Shown here piece by piece: positions 50,672-59,594 of a stretch of 64,000 bases of DNA; the stretch's first letter is position 1, and the number at the start of each line of letters is the position of its first letter. The position numbers and the translations under genes are program-made. Below the pieces are notes generated by a model. It was not told the origin of the DNA and did not search any database. It saw only the letters and a program-made list of their open reading frames with translations. This DNA comes from Modestobacter marinus (GTDB lineage Bacteria > Actinomycetota > Actinomycetes > Mycobacteriales > Geodermatophilaceae). The stretch covers positions 248,001 to 312,000 of the forward strand of contig NZ_JAAMPA010000002.1 in the NCBI RefSeq assembly GCF_011758655.1, in the 5' to 3' direction.

Positions 50672-50987
50672 ATCGTCCCCCTCGCGCCGACGACACCGTC
50701 GTCCTCGCAGCACCGTAGGCGGGAGCGACGGGAAATGGTGCAGATCCGGTACCGGAACTTCCGACGACCCGACGCCGGTCACGGCCGCCCGCCCCCGCAC
50801 CGGGAGGCGCTCGTGATGGCCGTGGCGAGGCCAGACGTGCACGCGGCGCCGGCGGACTCCCTGAGCAGGGGGTGTATCAGCGGGTGCGCCGGCGGCCTCC
50901 GTGAGTCGCAGCCGGACGGGAGACCGGCCGGGCGCGGACGAGGGCGAGCCGCCCGACGACGGGTGGTGCCGGGACAGGAGGACCGTC
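50672..50987. other. 316-bp divergent intergenic region
   Basis: It lies between the divergent CapA-like and Cys-rich-protein genes. The only marked element is the 16-nt motif at 50868-50883. The rest shows no gene or repeat. Confidence 0.4.
50868..50883 (+). promoter_or_regulatory. Shared 16-nt promoter-like motif, copy 2
   Basis: GGGGGTGTATCAGCGG matches 43858-43873 at 15 of 16 positions. It lies 104 bp before ATG 50988, which would leave a long leader if it is a promoter. Confidence 0.35.
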
Positions 50988-51494
50988 ATGCAGTTCGACC
51001 CGCAGACCATGAGTGCGACTGCGCCGCCGCCCCAGGACGCGGCCCCGCGCGGAGGGGCACTCGGCTTCCTCGGCACCGTCCCGGGGATCCTCACCGCGCT
51101 GGCCGGGGTGATCACCGCGATGGCGACGTTCTACACGGTCCACGTGACGTCGGGCTCCTCCGGGTCCACCCTCGACCAGCCGGCGGATCCGCCTCCCGAG
51201 GTCACCGCTCCGGTCGACCCCGGCGTCCTCGTCGACCGGCTGGACAGTGCGCCGGTCCCGGACACGACCCTGGATGCGCAGGTGACCGGGCTGGTGACGG
51301 ACTGCACCAACGGGGCGATCGACGCGTGCACCGGCCTGCTCGACCTGCTGGCGTGGACCTGCAGCGACGGCGACCCGTCCGGCTGCGACCTCCTCTACTG
51401 GGTCAGCCCCGTGGGATCGGACTACGAGGCCTACGGCGCGACGTGCGGTGTCCGGGCCGGGTGGGAGTACGCGGGGAGGTGCAGCGAGCTGTGA
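50988..51494 (+). CDS. Membrane-anchored protein with extracytoplasmic Cys-rich domain
   Basis: A 168-residue protein. A proline-rich cytoplasmic start precedes one membrane helix (GFLGTVPGILTALAGVITAMATFY, split by glycine). The external part has six cysteines with the pattern DCTNGAIDACTGLL, WTCSDGDPSGCDLL and YGATCGVR, suggesting three disulfides. Similar C..G...C.....C...CG-type domains occur in actinobacterial surface proteins of unknown role. ATG 50988 has AGGAGGA at a good distance. Its stop overlaps the GTG of the next gene (GTGA). Confidence 0.7.
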   Translation: MQFDPQTMSATAPPPQDAAPRGGALGFLGTVPGILTALAGVITAMATFYTVHVTSGSSGSTLDQPADPPPEVTAPVDPGVLVDRLDSAPVPDTTLDAQVTGLVTDCTNGAIDACTGLLDLLAWTCSDGDPSGCDLLYWVSPVGSDYEAYGATCGVRAGWEYAGRCSEL

Positions 51495-51745
51495 CCGGGG
51501 ACAGGGGACCCGCCGGGGGTCGGGGTGGGACGACGGCCGGTCCCCGCCGGCCCCGGGGTCGGGCCGTCGACGGGCCCGCCTTCTGGTGGGGCGCCGCCGT
51601 GGTGTTCCTGGTCAACGCGGCGCTGACCGCCGGTGACGGCCGGTGGCCGATCGCGGTGCTCCAGCTCCTGACCGCCCTGTGGGCCTTCGTGGCGGGCGTG
51701 ACCGCCGGTGAGCGACGACGGTCCGGCGGGGACCGCCGGGAGTGA
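51491..51745 (+). CDS. Small two-helix membrane protein
   Basis: An 84-residue protein starting at GTG 51491 within the stop of the preceding gene (GTGA overlap). A glycine/arginine-rich N-terminus is followed by two helices (FWWGAAVVFLVNAALTA, IAVLQLLTALWAFVAGVTA) and a basic tail. The family is unknown. Co-translation suggests a partner of the Cys-rich membrane protein. Confidence 0.6.
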   Translation: MTGDRGPAGGRGGTTAGPRRPRGRAVDGPAFWWGAAVVFLVNAALTAGDGRWPIAVLQLLTALWAFVAGVTAGERRRSGGDRRE

Positions 51746-52069
51746 GCCGGCCCGGGCGGGCCCGCAGCCGCCGCCTGTCCCGGAGGAGGGACGGGCTGCG
51801 CACCCGGCCGGGCACCTGCGCGTCTCCGCCCAGGGGCGGCCGCCTCTGGTCGACGTGCGGCCGACGGCGCCCCGCTCGGAACGCACAGCCACCTGATCGG
51901 CGCGTGACGCAACGCCGCGCCGCACGCCGGCCGGCGGGGAGAGCCGAGTGACCCGTCTGGTGTCCGCGCCGGCCCCGGCGAAGCCTCTGACGAGCGGGGA
52001 CCAGCTGAGTCGTGGCCCAGTCGTACCGGCGGCGGGCACGACTGGGGCGGGGCCGGTGAGGGGGAGACC
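51746..52069. other. 324-bp region without a convincing gene
   Basis: A 62-codon frame at 51708-51896 is possible but overlaps the small membrane-protein gene by 38 nt and lacks a ribosome site. No repeat or terminator stands out. The promoter of the following lipoprotein gene should lie here. Confidence 0.4.
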
Positions 52070-53253
52070 GTGACGAGAGACCTGCTCGGGCGACGGAGGA
52101 ACCGGCTGCGCTGCGTGGCACTCGTCGGGACGGCCACCCTGCTCATCACCGGCTGCGGCGGCGACCAGGGCTGGCTCGGGGCGGACGAGGCGGTGCAGCA
52201 GTCCGACGCGGAGCTCGAGACCGGGGACCCCGCGTCCTCGGCGGGCCCGGGCGACGAGTCGGGCGGCAGTCCCGCGGACGAGGACTCCGGCGGCGGCTCG
52301 GGCGGAGGGTCTGGCGGCGGCTCCGGCGGGAGTCCCGGCGGAGGGTCTGGTGGAGGTCCCGGCGGCGGTTCTGGTGGGGGCTCTGGCGGCGGTTCCGGCG
52401 GGGGAGGCGGTGGTGCCGACGAGTACGAGTGGTCTCTGTCCTCGGGCGACAACTCCGTGGGGACCGAGGGCGAGATCCAGGGTTTCGACGCGCTGCTGGT
52501 CTGCGACGGCGCCGAGGCGGTCATCAACGACACGTGGCGAGGCTTCACCAGCCCTCGCAACGTCCTGGTCTATCTGGCCGGCGCAGCCGCCTGCCGCGGC
52601 GACCTGGCCGGTGCCCGGCGCTGGCACGACCTGATGCAGTCGGAGTACGGGACCGGCGGCATGGGGAACTGGGGGAACGTGTGTGCCGTGCACCGGGCGG
52701 TCTCCAGCGTGCTGTTCCAGCAGCCACCGGCCTCCTTCGGCTGCCCCGAGGGCACGTATCCGCTCTGGAAGGCAGACCAGGGGACGTCCCTCGTCGACGA
52801 TCCGCGGACCCCTGACTGCGACGAGTCGGTGGCGCCCCCCGTCGGCAGCGGCGGTGACTGCGACGGTGGCGCCGAGGGCGGTGGCGCCGAGGGCGGTGGC
52901 GCCGAGGGCGGTGGGTCCGAGGGCGGTGGCGCCGAGGGCGGTGGGTCCGAGGGCGGTGGGTCCGAGGGCGGTGGCGCCGAGGGCGGTGGGTCCGAGGCGG
53001 TGGGTCCGAGGGCGGTGGGTCCGAGGGCGGTGGGTCCGAGGGCGGTGGGTCCGAGGGCGGTGGGTCCGAGGGCGGTGGGTCCGAGGGCGGTGGGTCCGAG
53101 GGCGGTGGGTCCGAGGGGGACGGCTCCGAGGGCGGTGGGTCCGAGGGGGACGGGTCCGAGGGCGGTGCCACGGGAGGTGTCGATGACACCGAGGGTGAGG
53201 TCGGCGAGGACACCGGGACGGACCTGCCGCCCGATGCCGAGAGCTCACCCTGA
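52070..53253 (+). pseudogene. Repeat-rich lipoprotein gene with a one-base deletion
   Basis: It encodes an exported lipoprotein (lipobox ITGC, Cys at about 25) with a Gly/Ser linker (residues 65-120), a globular domain of about 150 residues containing four cysteines (unknown fold; GFDALLVCDGAEAVIND start), and a long acidic E-G-G-G-S/A repeat tail. One 15-bp repeat (52994) has only 14 bp, shifting the frame. The uncorrected frame reads AVGPR repeats to 53545 and overlaps the next gene. If one G is restored, the tail ends DTEGEVGEDTG..PDAESSP at TGA 53251-53253, just before the next start codon. The globular domain is intact, so a functional product may still be made. Confidence 0.65.
52874..53172 (+). 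repeat. 15-bp tandem repeats, about 20 units, one of 14 bp
   Basis: Units of GAGGGCGGTGG(G/C)(T/G)CC start at 52874 and every 15 bp to 52979. The unit at 52994 reads GAGGCGG instead of GAGGGCGG, and the following units start at 53008 and continue with 15-bp spacing to 53158. They encode Glu-Gly-Gly-Gly-Ser/Ala. Slippage in such an array changes unit number without frameshift, but single-G loss in the G-run changes frame. Confidence 0.9.
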
Positions 53254-53255
53254 CC

Positions 53256-54122
53256 GTGGCCGAGGTCACCGACCGCAACGCACTGCTGCGCGCGCTGGCG
53301 GGTGCCCTGGCGAACGTCGCCGTCCTCACCGCGCTCCTGGTCTACTTCGGGTGGGTGCGCATCGCCGAGCAGTCCCGGCACCTCGGTGTGGACGAGAGCC
53401 TCTTCCGGGTCTCGACCCGGGAGTACCTCCTCCGCAGCGTCCGCCCGGTGCTCATCCTCCTCATCTCGATCGCGGTCGCCGCACTCGTGTGGGTGGCACT
53501 GGACCAGTGGCTCGCCCGGCGCATCGCGGCCCGGGGGAGTGGTGACCCGGTCGTGCGCTGGTCCGTGCGGGGCTTGGGTGCGTTCGCCGTCCTGCTGCCG
53601 CTGCTCACCTGGCTGCTCCGGCGAGTCTGGCCCGCGACGACCTACGTCGCCTTCCCGCTGACCGTCGCGGCCGGCCTGCTGCTGGTGCTGTACCTCCTGC
53701 GGCTGCGACAGTCCATGGCCGGGGACGCCGCCCTGCCTGCGACCCGGGACGTGGTCGTGCGCGCGTGCGCCGCGCTGCTCACGGCCATCTGCCTGTTCAG
53801 CGCGGCCGCGAACTACGCGACCGTGGAGGGACGGCGGCTGGCTCAGGGGTTCGTGGCGGACCTGGCCTCCCAGCCGCAGGTGGTGGTCTACAGCGCGGCG
53901 CACCTGCACATCGACGCCCCCGGGGCGACGGAGGAGGAGCTGCCGCCCGAACAGAGCGCCTACCTGTACCGGTACGTCGGGCTGCGGCTGCTGGAGTACA
54001 CCAACGACACGTTCTTCCTGGTGTCCGAGGAGTGGACCCCGCAGTACGGCGTCGTGGTGGTCCTCCCCGACGACGAGACGAGGCGGGTGGAGCTCGTCCG
54101 GGACCGGCGGGAGACCCGGTGA
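53256..54122 (+). CDS. Hypothetical multi-helix membrane protein
   Basis: A 288-residue protein with five membrane helices (about 13-33, 60-82, 105-120, 128-145, 172-190) followed by a C-terminal extracytoplasmic-type domain (VVVYSAAHLHIDAPGATEEEL region, then YVGLRLLEYTNDTFFLVSEEW). GTG 53256 is 2 bp after the restored stop of the repeat lipoprotein gene, which supports both the frame correction and an operon. The family is unknown. Confidence 0.7.
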   Translation: MAEVTDRNALLRALAGALANVAVLTALLVYFGWVRIAEQSRHLGVDESLFRVSTREYLLRSVRPVLILLISIAVAALVWVALDQWLARRIAARGSGDPVVRWSVRGLGAFAVLLPLLTWLLRRVWPATTYVAFPLTVAAGLLLVLYLLRLRQSMAGDAALPATRDVVVRACAALLTAICLFSAAANYATVEGRRLAQGFVADLASQPQVVVYSAAHLHIDAPGATEEELPPEQSAYLYRYVGLRLLEYTNDTFFLVSEEWTPQYGVVVVLPDDETRRVELVRDRRETR

Positions 54123-54609
54123 TCCGCCAGCCCCCGCGGCCGCGGGCATCGATGCGTGGGGGAGCCGTGCCCCAGCCGGGTCGCGCGCCCTCGGCTGTGT
54201 CGCGGAGGAACACCACCAGCACGGCGCCTGCGTGAGGGCGCCGACGCCACCGATCCCCGTGAACTGCCGGGCCGCGGGTCCTCTCGGCTCGATCGGGTGC
54301 GGGGGCAGCTGCCCCTGGTGCTGTCGGTCACCACCCGGACGGGAGCCCCAGTTCGCGGGCGGCTGCTGGCGTCGGGATGCACCGGCGGCCGCCCGGGGGA
54401 GGTGGACTGCGTGGGCTCCCAGGCCGATCGTCCGAGCTCCCACGAAGGCCGGCGGGGGACGGTCCGCCGGGCGCGGATGGGGCGGGGATGGGGCGCGCGC
54501 GGCCACCGGCAGGGCGATTGCTGCTGCGCCGGACCCGCCGGGGGTGCACGATGCCGCCGGGACCCGCTGTGCGGCGCGCGACGGGCCCGGTCGGCGATGG
54601 GGGGGCGGG
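54123..54609. other. 487-bp region without a recognised gene
   Basis: Open frames here are rich in Arg, Pro, Cys and Trp and look non-coding. The promoter for the channel operon should lie near the right end. No repeat or structured element was recognised. Confidence 0.4.
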
Positions 54610-54996
54610 GTGAACCTCGAGAAGGTCGTGTTCGGGTTCTTCGTCGTGCTCGCCGCCACCCTGAACTTCGGGTTCTTCCTCGGCGACATCGACGACCCGA
54701 CGGTGCACAACCGGTACGAGTTGTTCGCCGCGGTCGTCGTCAACCTCATCGCCACCGTGCTCAAGTTCGGCGACCGCACGCAACTCGGCGCGGTCCACCT
54801 GGCCACGAGCCTGGTCGCCGACCTCCAGCTCATCGCCGCCGCCCTCCTGCTCGGCTACGCCGCCTACATCTCCACCGCCGGGCTCACCGCCTCCACGACG
54901 GCGAGCATCGTGTCGCTGTCCGGTGGCGCACTGCTGGCGAACCTGGTCTCGGTCGTGCTGCTGGTCGTGGAGACGGCGTCGTTCCACCGCGGGTGA
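54610..54996 (+). CDS. DUF6394-like membrane protein, channel partner
   Basis: A 128-residue membrane protein with four helices. The sequence VNLEKVVFGFFVVLAATLNFG (read in two halves) and KFGDRTQLGAVHLATSLVADLQLIAA closely follow the DUF6394 pattern known to me from other bacteria, where it also sits beside a TrkA-type potassium channel gene. GTG 54610 is preceded by a G-run. The next gene starts 12 bp after the stop, so the two form an operon and probably act together in K+ homeostasis. Confidence 0.7.
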   Translation: MNLEKVVFGFFVVLAATLNFGFFLGDIDDPTVHNRYELFAAVVVNLIATVLKFGDRTQLGAVHLATSLVADLQLIAAALLLGYAAYISTAGLTASTTASIVSLSGGALLANLVSVVLLVVETASFHRG

Positions 54997-55008
54997 TCGG
55001 AGGACGTC

Positions 55009-56850
55009 GTGGGCAACCCCCTGCTCCTGGTGTGGTGGCGTCTGCTCGCGTGGGACGACGACGGCCGGCGGACCAGCAGACCCCCGCCGCCCGAGGTCGC
55101 CGTACCGCACGCCGAGGCGTCGGCTCCGGTGTTCCTCGTGCTGCGGCGGATGCGCGCCCCCCTGATCGTGCTCATCGTCGTGTTCGCGGTGAGCGTGCTG
55201 GGGCTGACACTGGTCCCCGGCGAGGACGCGGCCGGCCGGCCGTGGCGGATGGGGTTCTTCGACGCCTTCTACTTCATGAGCTACACCGCGACGACGATCG
55301 GCTTCGGCGAGATCCCGTACCCGTTCACCCCCGCCCAGCGGATGTGGGCGATGGCGTCGATCTACCTGAGCGTCATCGGCTGGGCCTACGCCATCGGGTC
55401 GCTGCTGGCCCTGCTGCAGGACCGCGCCTTCCGTGCCGCCCTGGCCCTCCAGCACGTCACCCGCAAGGTCAGCCGGTTGGGGGAACCGTTCCTGCTGGTG
55501 GCGGGCTACGGGCGCGCCGGGGAGCTGCTCGGGCACGCGCTCGACCGGCTCGGCCGCCGATTCGTGGTGCTCGACCACGCGAACGAGCGGATCGACGACC
55601 TGGAACTGGACTCCTTCCACGCAGACATCCCCGCCCTGGCCGGTGACGCGCGGGACCCCGGGCACCTCGCCGTCATGGGTCTGGGCTCGCCGTCGTGCGA
55701 GGCGGTCGTGGCCCTCACCGACGATGACGAGGCCAACCTCGCCGTGGTCATGGCCGCGGCCCTGCTCCGCCCGGAGCTGCCGGTCATCGCCCGTGCCACG
55801 TCCGCGGCGATGGCCGAGCGGATGCGGGCCTTCGGCTCGCCCACCGTGGTCGATCCCTTCGACAGCTACGGCGACCACCTGTGCCTGGCCTCCCGCGCAC
55901 CGGCCACCTACCGGTTGCTGACCTGGCTCGAGGGCGGGCCGGGCGCGGAGCTGCCCGCCCTCGGCCACCCACCGCGTGAGGGTCGATGGGTGGTCTGCGG
56001 GTACGGCAGGCTCGGTCGGTCGCTGGCTGCGGACCTCCGCGCGGAGGGCCTCGCGGTGACCGTCGTCGACCCGGGACCGGGCAGGGCCGATGAGGACGCC
56101 GACGACGACCTCGTGGTGGGGGACGGCGTCGACCCGGACGTGCTGGCCCGCGCCGGCGTGAGGACCGCGGTGGGGTTCGTCGCGGGTACGGACAACGACA
56201 CCACCAACCTGTCCCTCGTGGCCGCCGCCCGCCGGGCCAACCCCGGCCTGTTCGTCAGCGCCCGGCAGAACCGGCCGGCCAGCGCCCCGCTGTTCGCGGC
56301 GATGGCGGTCGACACCCTGCTCGTCCCCACCGAAGTGGTCGCCCGGGAGGTCTACGCCCAGCTGGCGACGCCGCTGCTGTGGCGCTTCCTCCGGGAGATG
56401 CCGCGGCAGGGCGACGCCTGGGCGGCGGAGCTGGTGGAGCGCCTCACCGCGCTGTGCGGCCGGCACCTGGAGGGGCTGTGGACGCTCCCGCTGACCCCGC
56501 GGGCGGCGCCGGCGCTCGGGAGCTGGCTCGCCGGTGGCGACGCGCGCCTGGGCGACCTGCTGCGCAACCCCGACGACCGCGACCGGCAGCTGCACGCACT
56601 GGTGCTGTTGGTCGTGCGCGACGGGCAGGCGACCCTGACCCCCGGTGCGGACTTCCTGCTGGCCCCGGGGGACGAGCTGCTGCTGACCGGGTGGGCCGCC
56701 GCCCGCCGCGCGCTCACCACCACGCTCACGGTGGATTCCGTCCGGGAGTACGTGGTCTCCGGGAACCGGGTGCCGGCCGGCTGGTTGTGGCGCCGGCTGA
56801 GCCGGGACACCCGCGCGCCGGAGCCGGCCGCCGGGCGCCGGCGGGGCTGA
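55009..56850 (+). CDS. Potassium channel with two TrkA-N/RCK modules
   Basis: A 613-residue channel. Helices flank the pore at 50-135, and the filter reads TTIGFGE (about 96-102) where most K+ channels have T-x-G-Y-G-D. Two cytoplasmic TrkA-N domains follow: LLVAGYGRAGELLG (about 164-177) and WVVCGYGRLGRSLA (about 328-341), each a Rossmann NAD(H) or nucleotide site. A final TrkA-C-like part (PGDELLLTG) ends it. GTG 55009 has GGAGG upstream. Confidence 0.85.
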   Translation: MGNPLLLVWWRLLAWDDDGRRTSRPPPPEVAVPHAEASAPVFLVLRRMRAPLIVLIVVFAVSVLGLTLVPGEDAAGRPWRMGFFDAFYFMSYTATTIGFGEIPYPFTPAQRMWAMASIYLSVIGWAYAIGSLLALLQDRAFRAALALQHVTRKVSRLGEPFLLVAGYGRAGELLGHALDRLGRRFVVLDHANERIDDLELDSFHADIPALAGDARDPGHLAVMGLGSPSCEAVVALTDDDEANLAVVMAAALLRPELPVIARATSAAMAERMRAFGSPTVVDPFDSYGDHLCLASRAPATYRLLTWLEGGPGAELPALGHPPREGRWVVCGYGRLGRSLAADLRAEGLAVTVVDPGPGRADEDADDDLVVGDGVDPDVLARAGVRTAVGFVAGTDNDTTNLSLVAAARRANPGLFVSARQNRPASAPLFAAMAVDTLLVPTEVVAREVYAQLATPLLWRFLREMPRQGDAWAAELVERLTALCGRHLEGLWTLPLTPRAAPALGSWLAGGDARLGDLLRNPDDRDRQLHALVLLVVRDGQATLTPGADFLLAPGDELLLTGWAAARRALTTTLTVDSVREYVVSGNRVPAGWLWRRLSRDTRAPEPAAGRRRG

Positions 56851-57139
56851 ACCGGTCGTTGGCCCCCAGGACTGGCGGATGACGACGCTGCGGCGGGCGC
56901 TGCCCGCTACTGGAGTCGAGGAGCACCGCTGTCGCCCGACGACGTCCGTGCTCTGGTCGCATTCGAGCCGTCGTGGACGCCGGTCGGGTGCGCGGCGCGC
57001 TGCTGCTCCCGGCAGTTCGCTGCCGCTGCCGAGGTGCGCAGCGCGTCGGCCGATCCGGGGGCGAGGGCATGGTGTCGCTGTCCCCGCCGGCTGCCGTGCA
57101 GCTGAACCGGCGCGGCTGCACAGCGGACTCGGCTCGGGT

Positions 57140-57619
57140 TCACGCGTGGGCTCCGACGCGGGGGTGCTCCACGATCGCTCGGGCGGTCCGGGGCCAGGTC
57201 CAGGACCAGCGCAGGACGAGGACCAGGAGCAGCACCTCGAGTCCGATGGAGAGGCCGTAGAACCAGGAGTAGCTCCAGGACTCCTCGCCAGCCACGTTGT
57301 ACACCGAGACGGGGATGTAGAGCGTTGCCACGACGAGGTTGGTGGCGCGGCCGACACGCGCGGGCAGTGTCGCGGAGAGCAGGATCATGAGGATCGGGAC
57401 GGCCATGAGCGTGAGTGCGAGGGAGACGAAGGCCGGGCCGGTGTCGAACTCATGGACGACGCCGCCCCGGATCTCGTCGATGAAGCCGGGCTTGTACAGG
57501 GCGAGGTAGTCGACGTAGATGTAGAGGAACATGAAGCTGCTCCAGGCCGCTGCGAGCTTCGCTCGAACCGGGAGCTGCGCTTCCTGGAATGCGTCGGCGG
57601 TCGTGCTGCTGCTGGTCAT
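57140..57619 (-). CDS. DUF6326-like membrane protein
   Basis: A 159-residue membrane protein with four helices. SSFMFLYIYVDYLALYKPG and FDTGPAFVSLALTLMAVPILM suit the DUF6326 family as I remember it; the assignment is moderate. ATG 57619 has AGGAGAAGTG upstream. It is divergent from a two-component system, whose response regulator may control it. Its end is followed by 289 bp of apparently empty DNA up to the potassium channel gene. Confidence 0.6.
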   Translation of the reverse strand: MTSSSTTADAFQEAQLPVRAKLAAAWSSFMFLYIYVDYLALYKPGFIDEIRGGVVHEFDTGPAFVSLALTLMAVPILMILLSATLPARVGRATNLVVATLYIPVSVYNVAGEESWSYSWFYGLSIGLEVLLLVLVLRWSWTWPRTARAIVEHPRVGAHA

Positions 57620-57784
57620 CACTTCTCCTGTGCGCTGGTGAGCTGGCCAGGTCGGCTCAGTCGATGTCCTCACCATGACGAGCGTCGACGGGCCACACAT
57701 CCGCCTGCGGGCTCCAGTCGTCCTGGCCGCGGGGACGGGACATCCGCCGTACTTCCGGCTGATCCGCCCGGGCGCCGGCCCCCC

Positions 57785-57790
57785 TAGGTT
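57785..57790 (+). promoter_or_regulatory. Probable -10 of the two-component operon
   Basis: TAGGTT fits TAnnnT and lies 17 bp before ATG 57808; the ribosome site GGGAGGGGGA follows directly. A very short leader is predicted. The -35 is unclear. Confidence 0.45.
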
Positions 57791-57807
57791 GGCCGGGAGG
57801 GGGACGC

Positions 57808-58941
57808 ATGCTTGCTGGGATCTGGGCCGAGCCTCGCCCGCCGGGCGCACCGCTGCGGGTGTGGCGGGACTGGGCGCTCTTCTGGGGTCTCGTCGCGATC
57901 TCGCTCGTCGAGGTGCTGCTGCGCGAGGACAGGGCATGGGCGCCGCTGGTGGTCGGTGTCAGCGTCGTCGTCGCGGCGAGCCTGCTGTGGCGGCGCACCC
58001 GGCCACTGGCCGCAGTCGCCGTTGCCTTCGGGACCCTCCTCGCCTTCGACATCGCGAGGATCGTGGCCGTCGATGTCACCGGCCTGGACAGCATCGCCGG
58101 GGTGCTCGTCCTGCCCTACGCCCTGCTGCGCTGGGGAGCAGGGCGTGAGGCTGCGCTCGGACTCGGCATCGTCCTCATCTGGCTGCCCGTCACCCTCGCC
58201 GCGGTCCCGGCCTCACCCGCGGAGGTGGTCGCCGGCTACGGCTTCTTCCTGTTCTCGGCCGCGCTCGGTGCCGCAGTGCGCTACCGCACCGGGAGCCGTG
58301 ACCGCGAGATCGAGCAGGTGCGGTTGCGCCAGCGCAACGCACTGGCCCGCGAGCTGCACGACACGGTCGGCCACCGCGTCTCGGCCATCGCCGTCCAGGC
58401 ACAGGCAGGTCGCGCGCTGTCGGCCGCAGATCCGGAGCGTGCGCTGGCCACCCTGGTCACCATCGAGGAGGAGGCGTCCCAGACGCTCAAGGAGATGCGC
58501 GCCCTGGTGGGGGTGCTCCGTGATGGCACGGACGCCGATCTCGCCCCCCGCCGGGGCGTGGCGGACATCGAGCGGCTGGCTCGTCCCGGCGGCGAGGTGC
58601 TGGGCGTCCGCGTGCAGGTCTCCGGTGACGTCGAGGCCGTCGACCCCGCAGTCGGCACCGCCCTCTACCTGATCGCCGCCGAGGCGGTCACCAATGCGAC
58701 CCGGCACGCCTCCGGCGCCACCCACGTCAGCGTGGACGTCACCACCGGCCGCAGCCAGGTCGACCTGCGGGTGCACGACGACGGCGAGGCGAGCACGACC
58801 AGCCCTCCGCACGGTGGGTACGGGCTGCGCGGCATGGCCGAGCGGGCGAGCCTGCTCGGGGGCACCCTGCGCGCCGGACCCGACCCAGGTGGCGGCTGGA
58901 GTGTCCACGCCTCGCTCCCTCGGACGGTGCGTGCGTCATGA
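57808..58941 (+). CDS. Two-component sensor histidine kinase (HisKA_3 type)
   Basis: A 377-residue NarL-group kinase. Four or five membrane helices fill residues 20-160. The phosphoacceptor helix has ARELHDTVGHRVSAIAVQ (His at about 190), and the ATPase domain has AEAVTNATRHA (N-box) and GGYGLRGMAERASLLGG (G-box). The stimulus is unknown and no extracellular loop is large. ATG 57808 is preceded by GGGAGGGGGA. The stop overlaps the response-regulator start (ATGA). Confidence 0.9.
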   Translation: MLAGIWAEPRPPGAPLRVWRDWALFWGLVAISLVEVLLREDRAWAPLVVGVSVVVAASLLWRRTRPLAAVAVAFGTLLAFDIARIVAVDVTGLDSIAGVLVLPYALLRWGAGREAALGLGIVLIWLPVTLAAVPASPAEVVAGYGFFLFSAALGAAVRYRTGSRDREIEQVRLRQRNALARELHDTVGHRVSAIAVQAQAGRALSAADPERALATLVTIEEEASQTLKEMRALVGVLRDGTDADLAPRRGVADIERLARPGGEVLGVRVQVSGDVEAVDPAVGTALYLIAAEAVTNATRHASGATHVSVDVTTGRSQVDLRVHDDGEASTTSPPHGGYGLRGMAERASLLGGTLRAGPDPGGGWSVHASLPRTVRAS

Positions 58942-59594
58942 CGATCCGGGTGCTCGTAGCCGACGACCAGGACATCGTCAGGGCAGGGCTCTGCATGATC
59001 CTCGACGCCCAACCGGGCATCGCCGTCGTCGGCGAGGCCGCCGACGGCCGGCAGGCGATCGCCCTGGCCCGTTCACTGCGCCCCGACGTGTGCCTGCTGG
59101 ACATCCGCATGCCCGAGGTCGACGGGATCGAGGCGACCCGGCAACTCGCCGGAGCCGACGTCGCCGATCCGCTGGCCGTCGTCGTCATCACCACCTTCGA
59201 CCTCGACGACCACGTCTACGGCGCGCTGGAGGCCGGCGCCCGCGGCTTCCTGCTCAAGGACGCCGGTACGGAGATGCTCACCCAGGCCGTCCATGCCGCT
59301 GCCCGTGGCGACGCCCTGATCGCACCGAGCGTCACGGCTCGGCTGCTGTCCTCCTTCGCCGACCGGCGCGCGCGGTCGAGGCCACCCGAGCCCGTCGAGG
59401 CGCTCACCGCACGAGAGGAACAGGTCCTGCTCGCTGCCGCTCGCGGGCGGACCAACGGCGAGATCGGCGACGAGCTGTCCATCAGCCTCAGCACCGTCAA
59501 GACGCACATCGCCGCTCTCATGCGCAAGCTCGGTGCCCGCAACCGTGTGGAGATCGTCATGTGGGCCTACGAGACGGGCCGCGTCGACACCTGA
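58938..59594 (+). CDS. NarL/LuxR-family response regulator
   Basis: A 218-residue regulator. The receiver domain has the acidic pair in VLVADDQ, phospho-Asp in CLLDIRMP (about residue 54), Thr in VVITTFD and Lys in FLLKDAG. The LuxR HTH follows: LTAREEQVLLAAARGRTNGEIG, then SLSTVKTHIAALMRKL. It is the cognate partner of the overlapping kinase gene. The divergent DUF6326-like gene is a likely target. Confidence 0.9.
   Translation: MTIRVLVADDQDIVRAGLCMILDAQPGIAVVGEAADGRQAIALARSLRPDVCLLDIRMPEVDGIEATRQLAGADVADPLAVVVITTFDLDDHVYGALEAGARGFLLKDAGTEMLTQAVHAAARGDALIAPSVTARLLSSFADRRARSRPPEPVEALTAREEQVLLAAARGRTNGEIGDELSISLSTVKTHIAALMRKLGARNRVEIVMWAYETGRVDT

Noticed and set aside
51708-51896. 62-codon ORF after the small membrane-protein gene
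   Set aside because: It overlaps the upstream gene by 38 nt, has no ribosome site, and its Pro/Gly/Arg-rich content looks like GC-rich background.
51431-54833. Long minus-strand ORFs across the repeat lipoprotein, with PSDPPP and RTHRP repeats
   Set aside because: They are antisense shadows of the 15-bp repeats; the plus strand has a lipobox, ribosome site and operon context.
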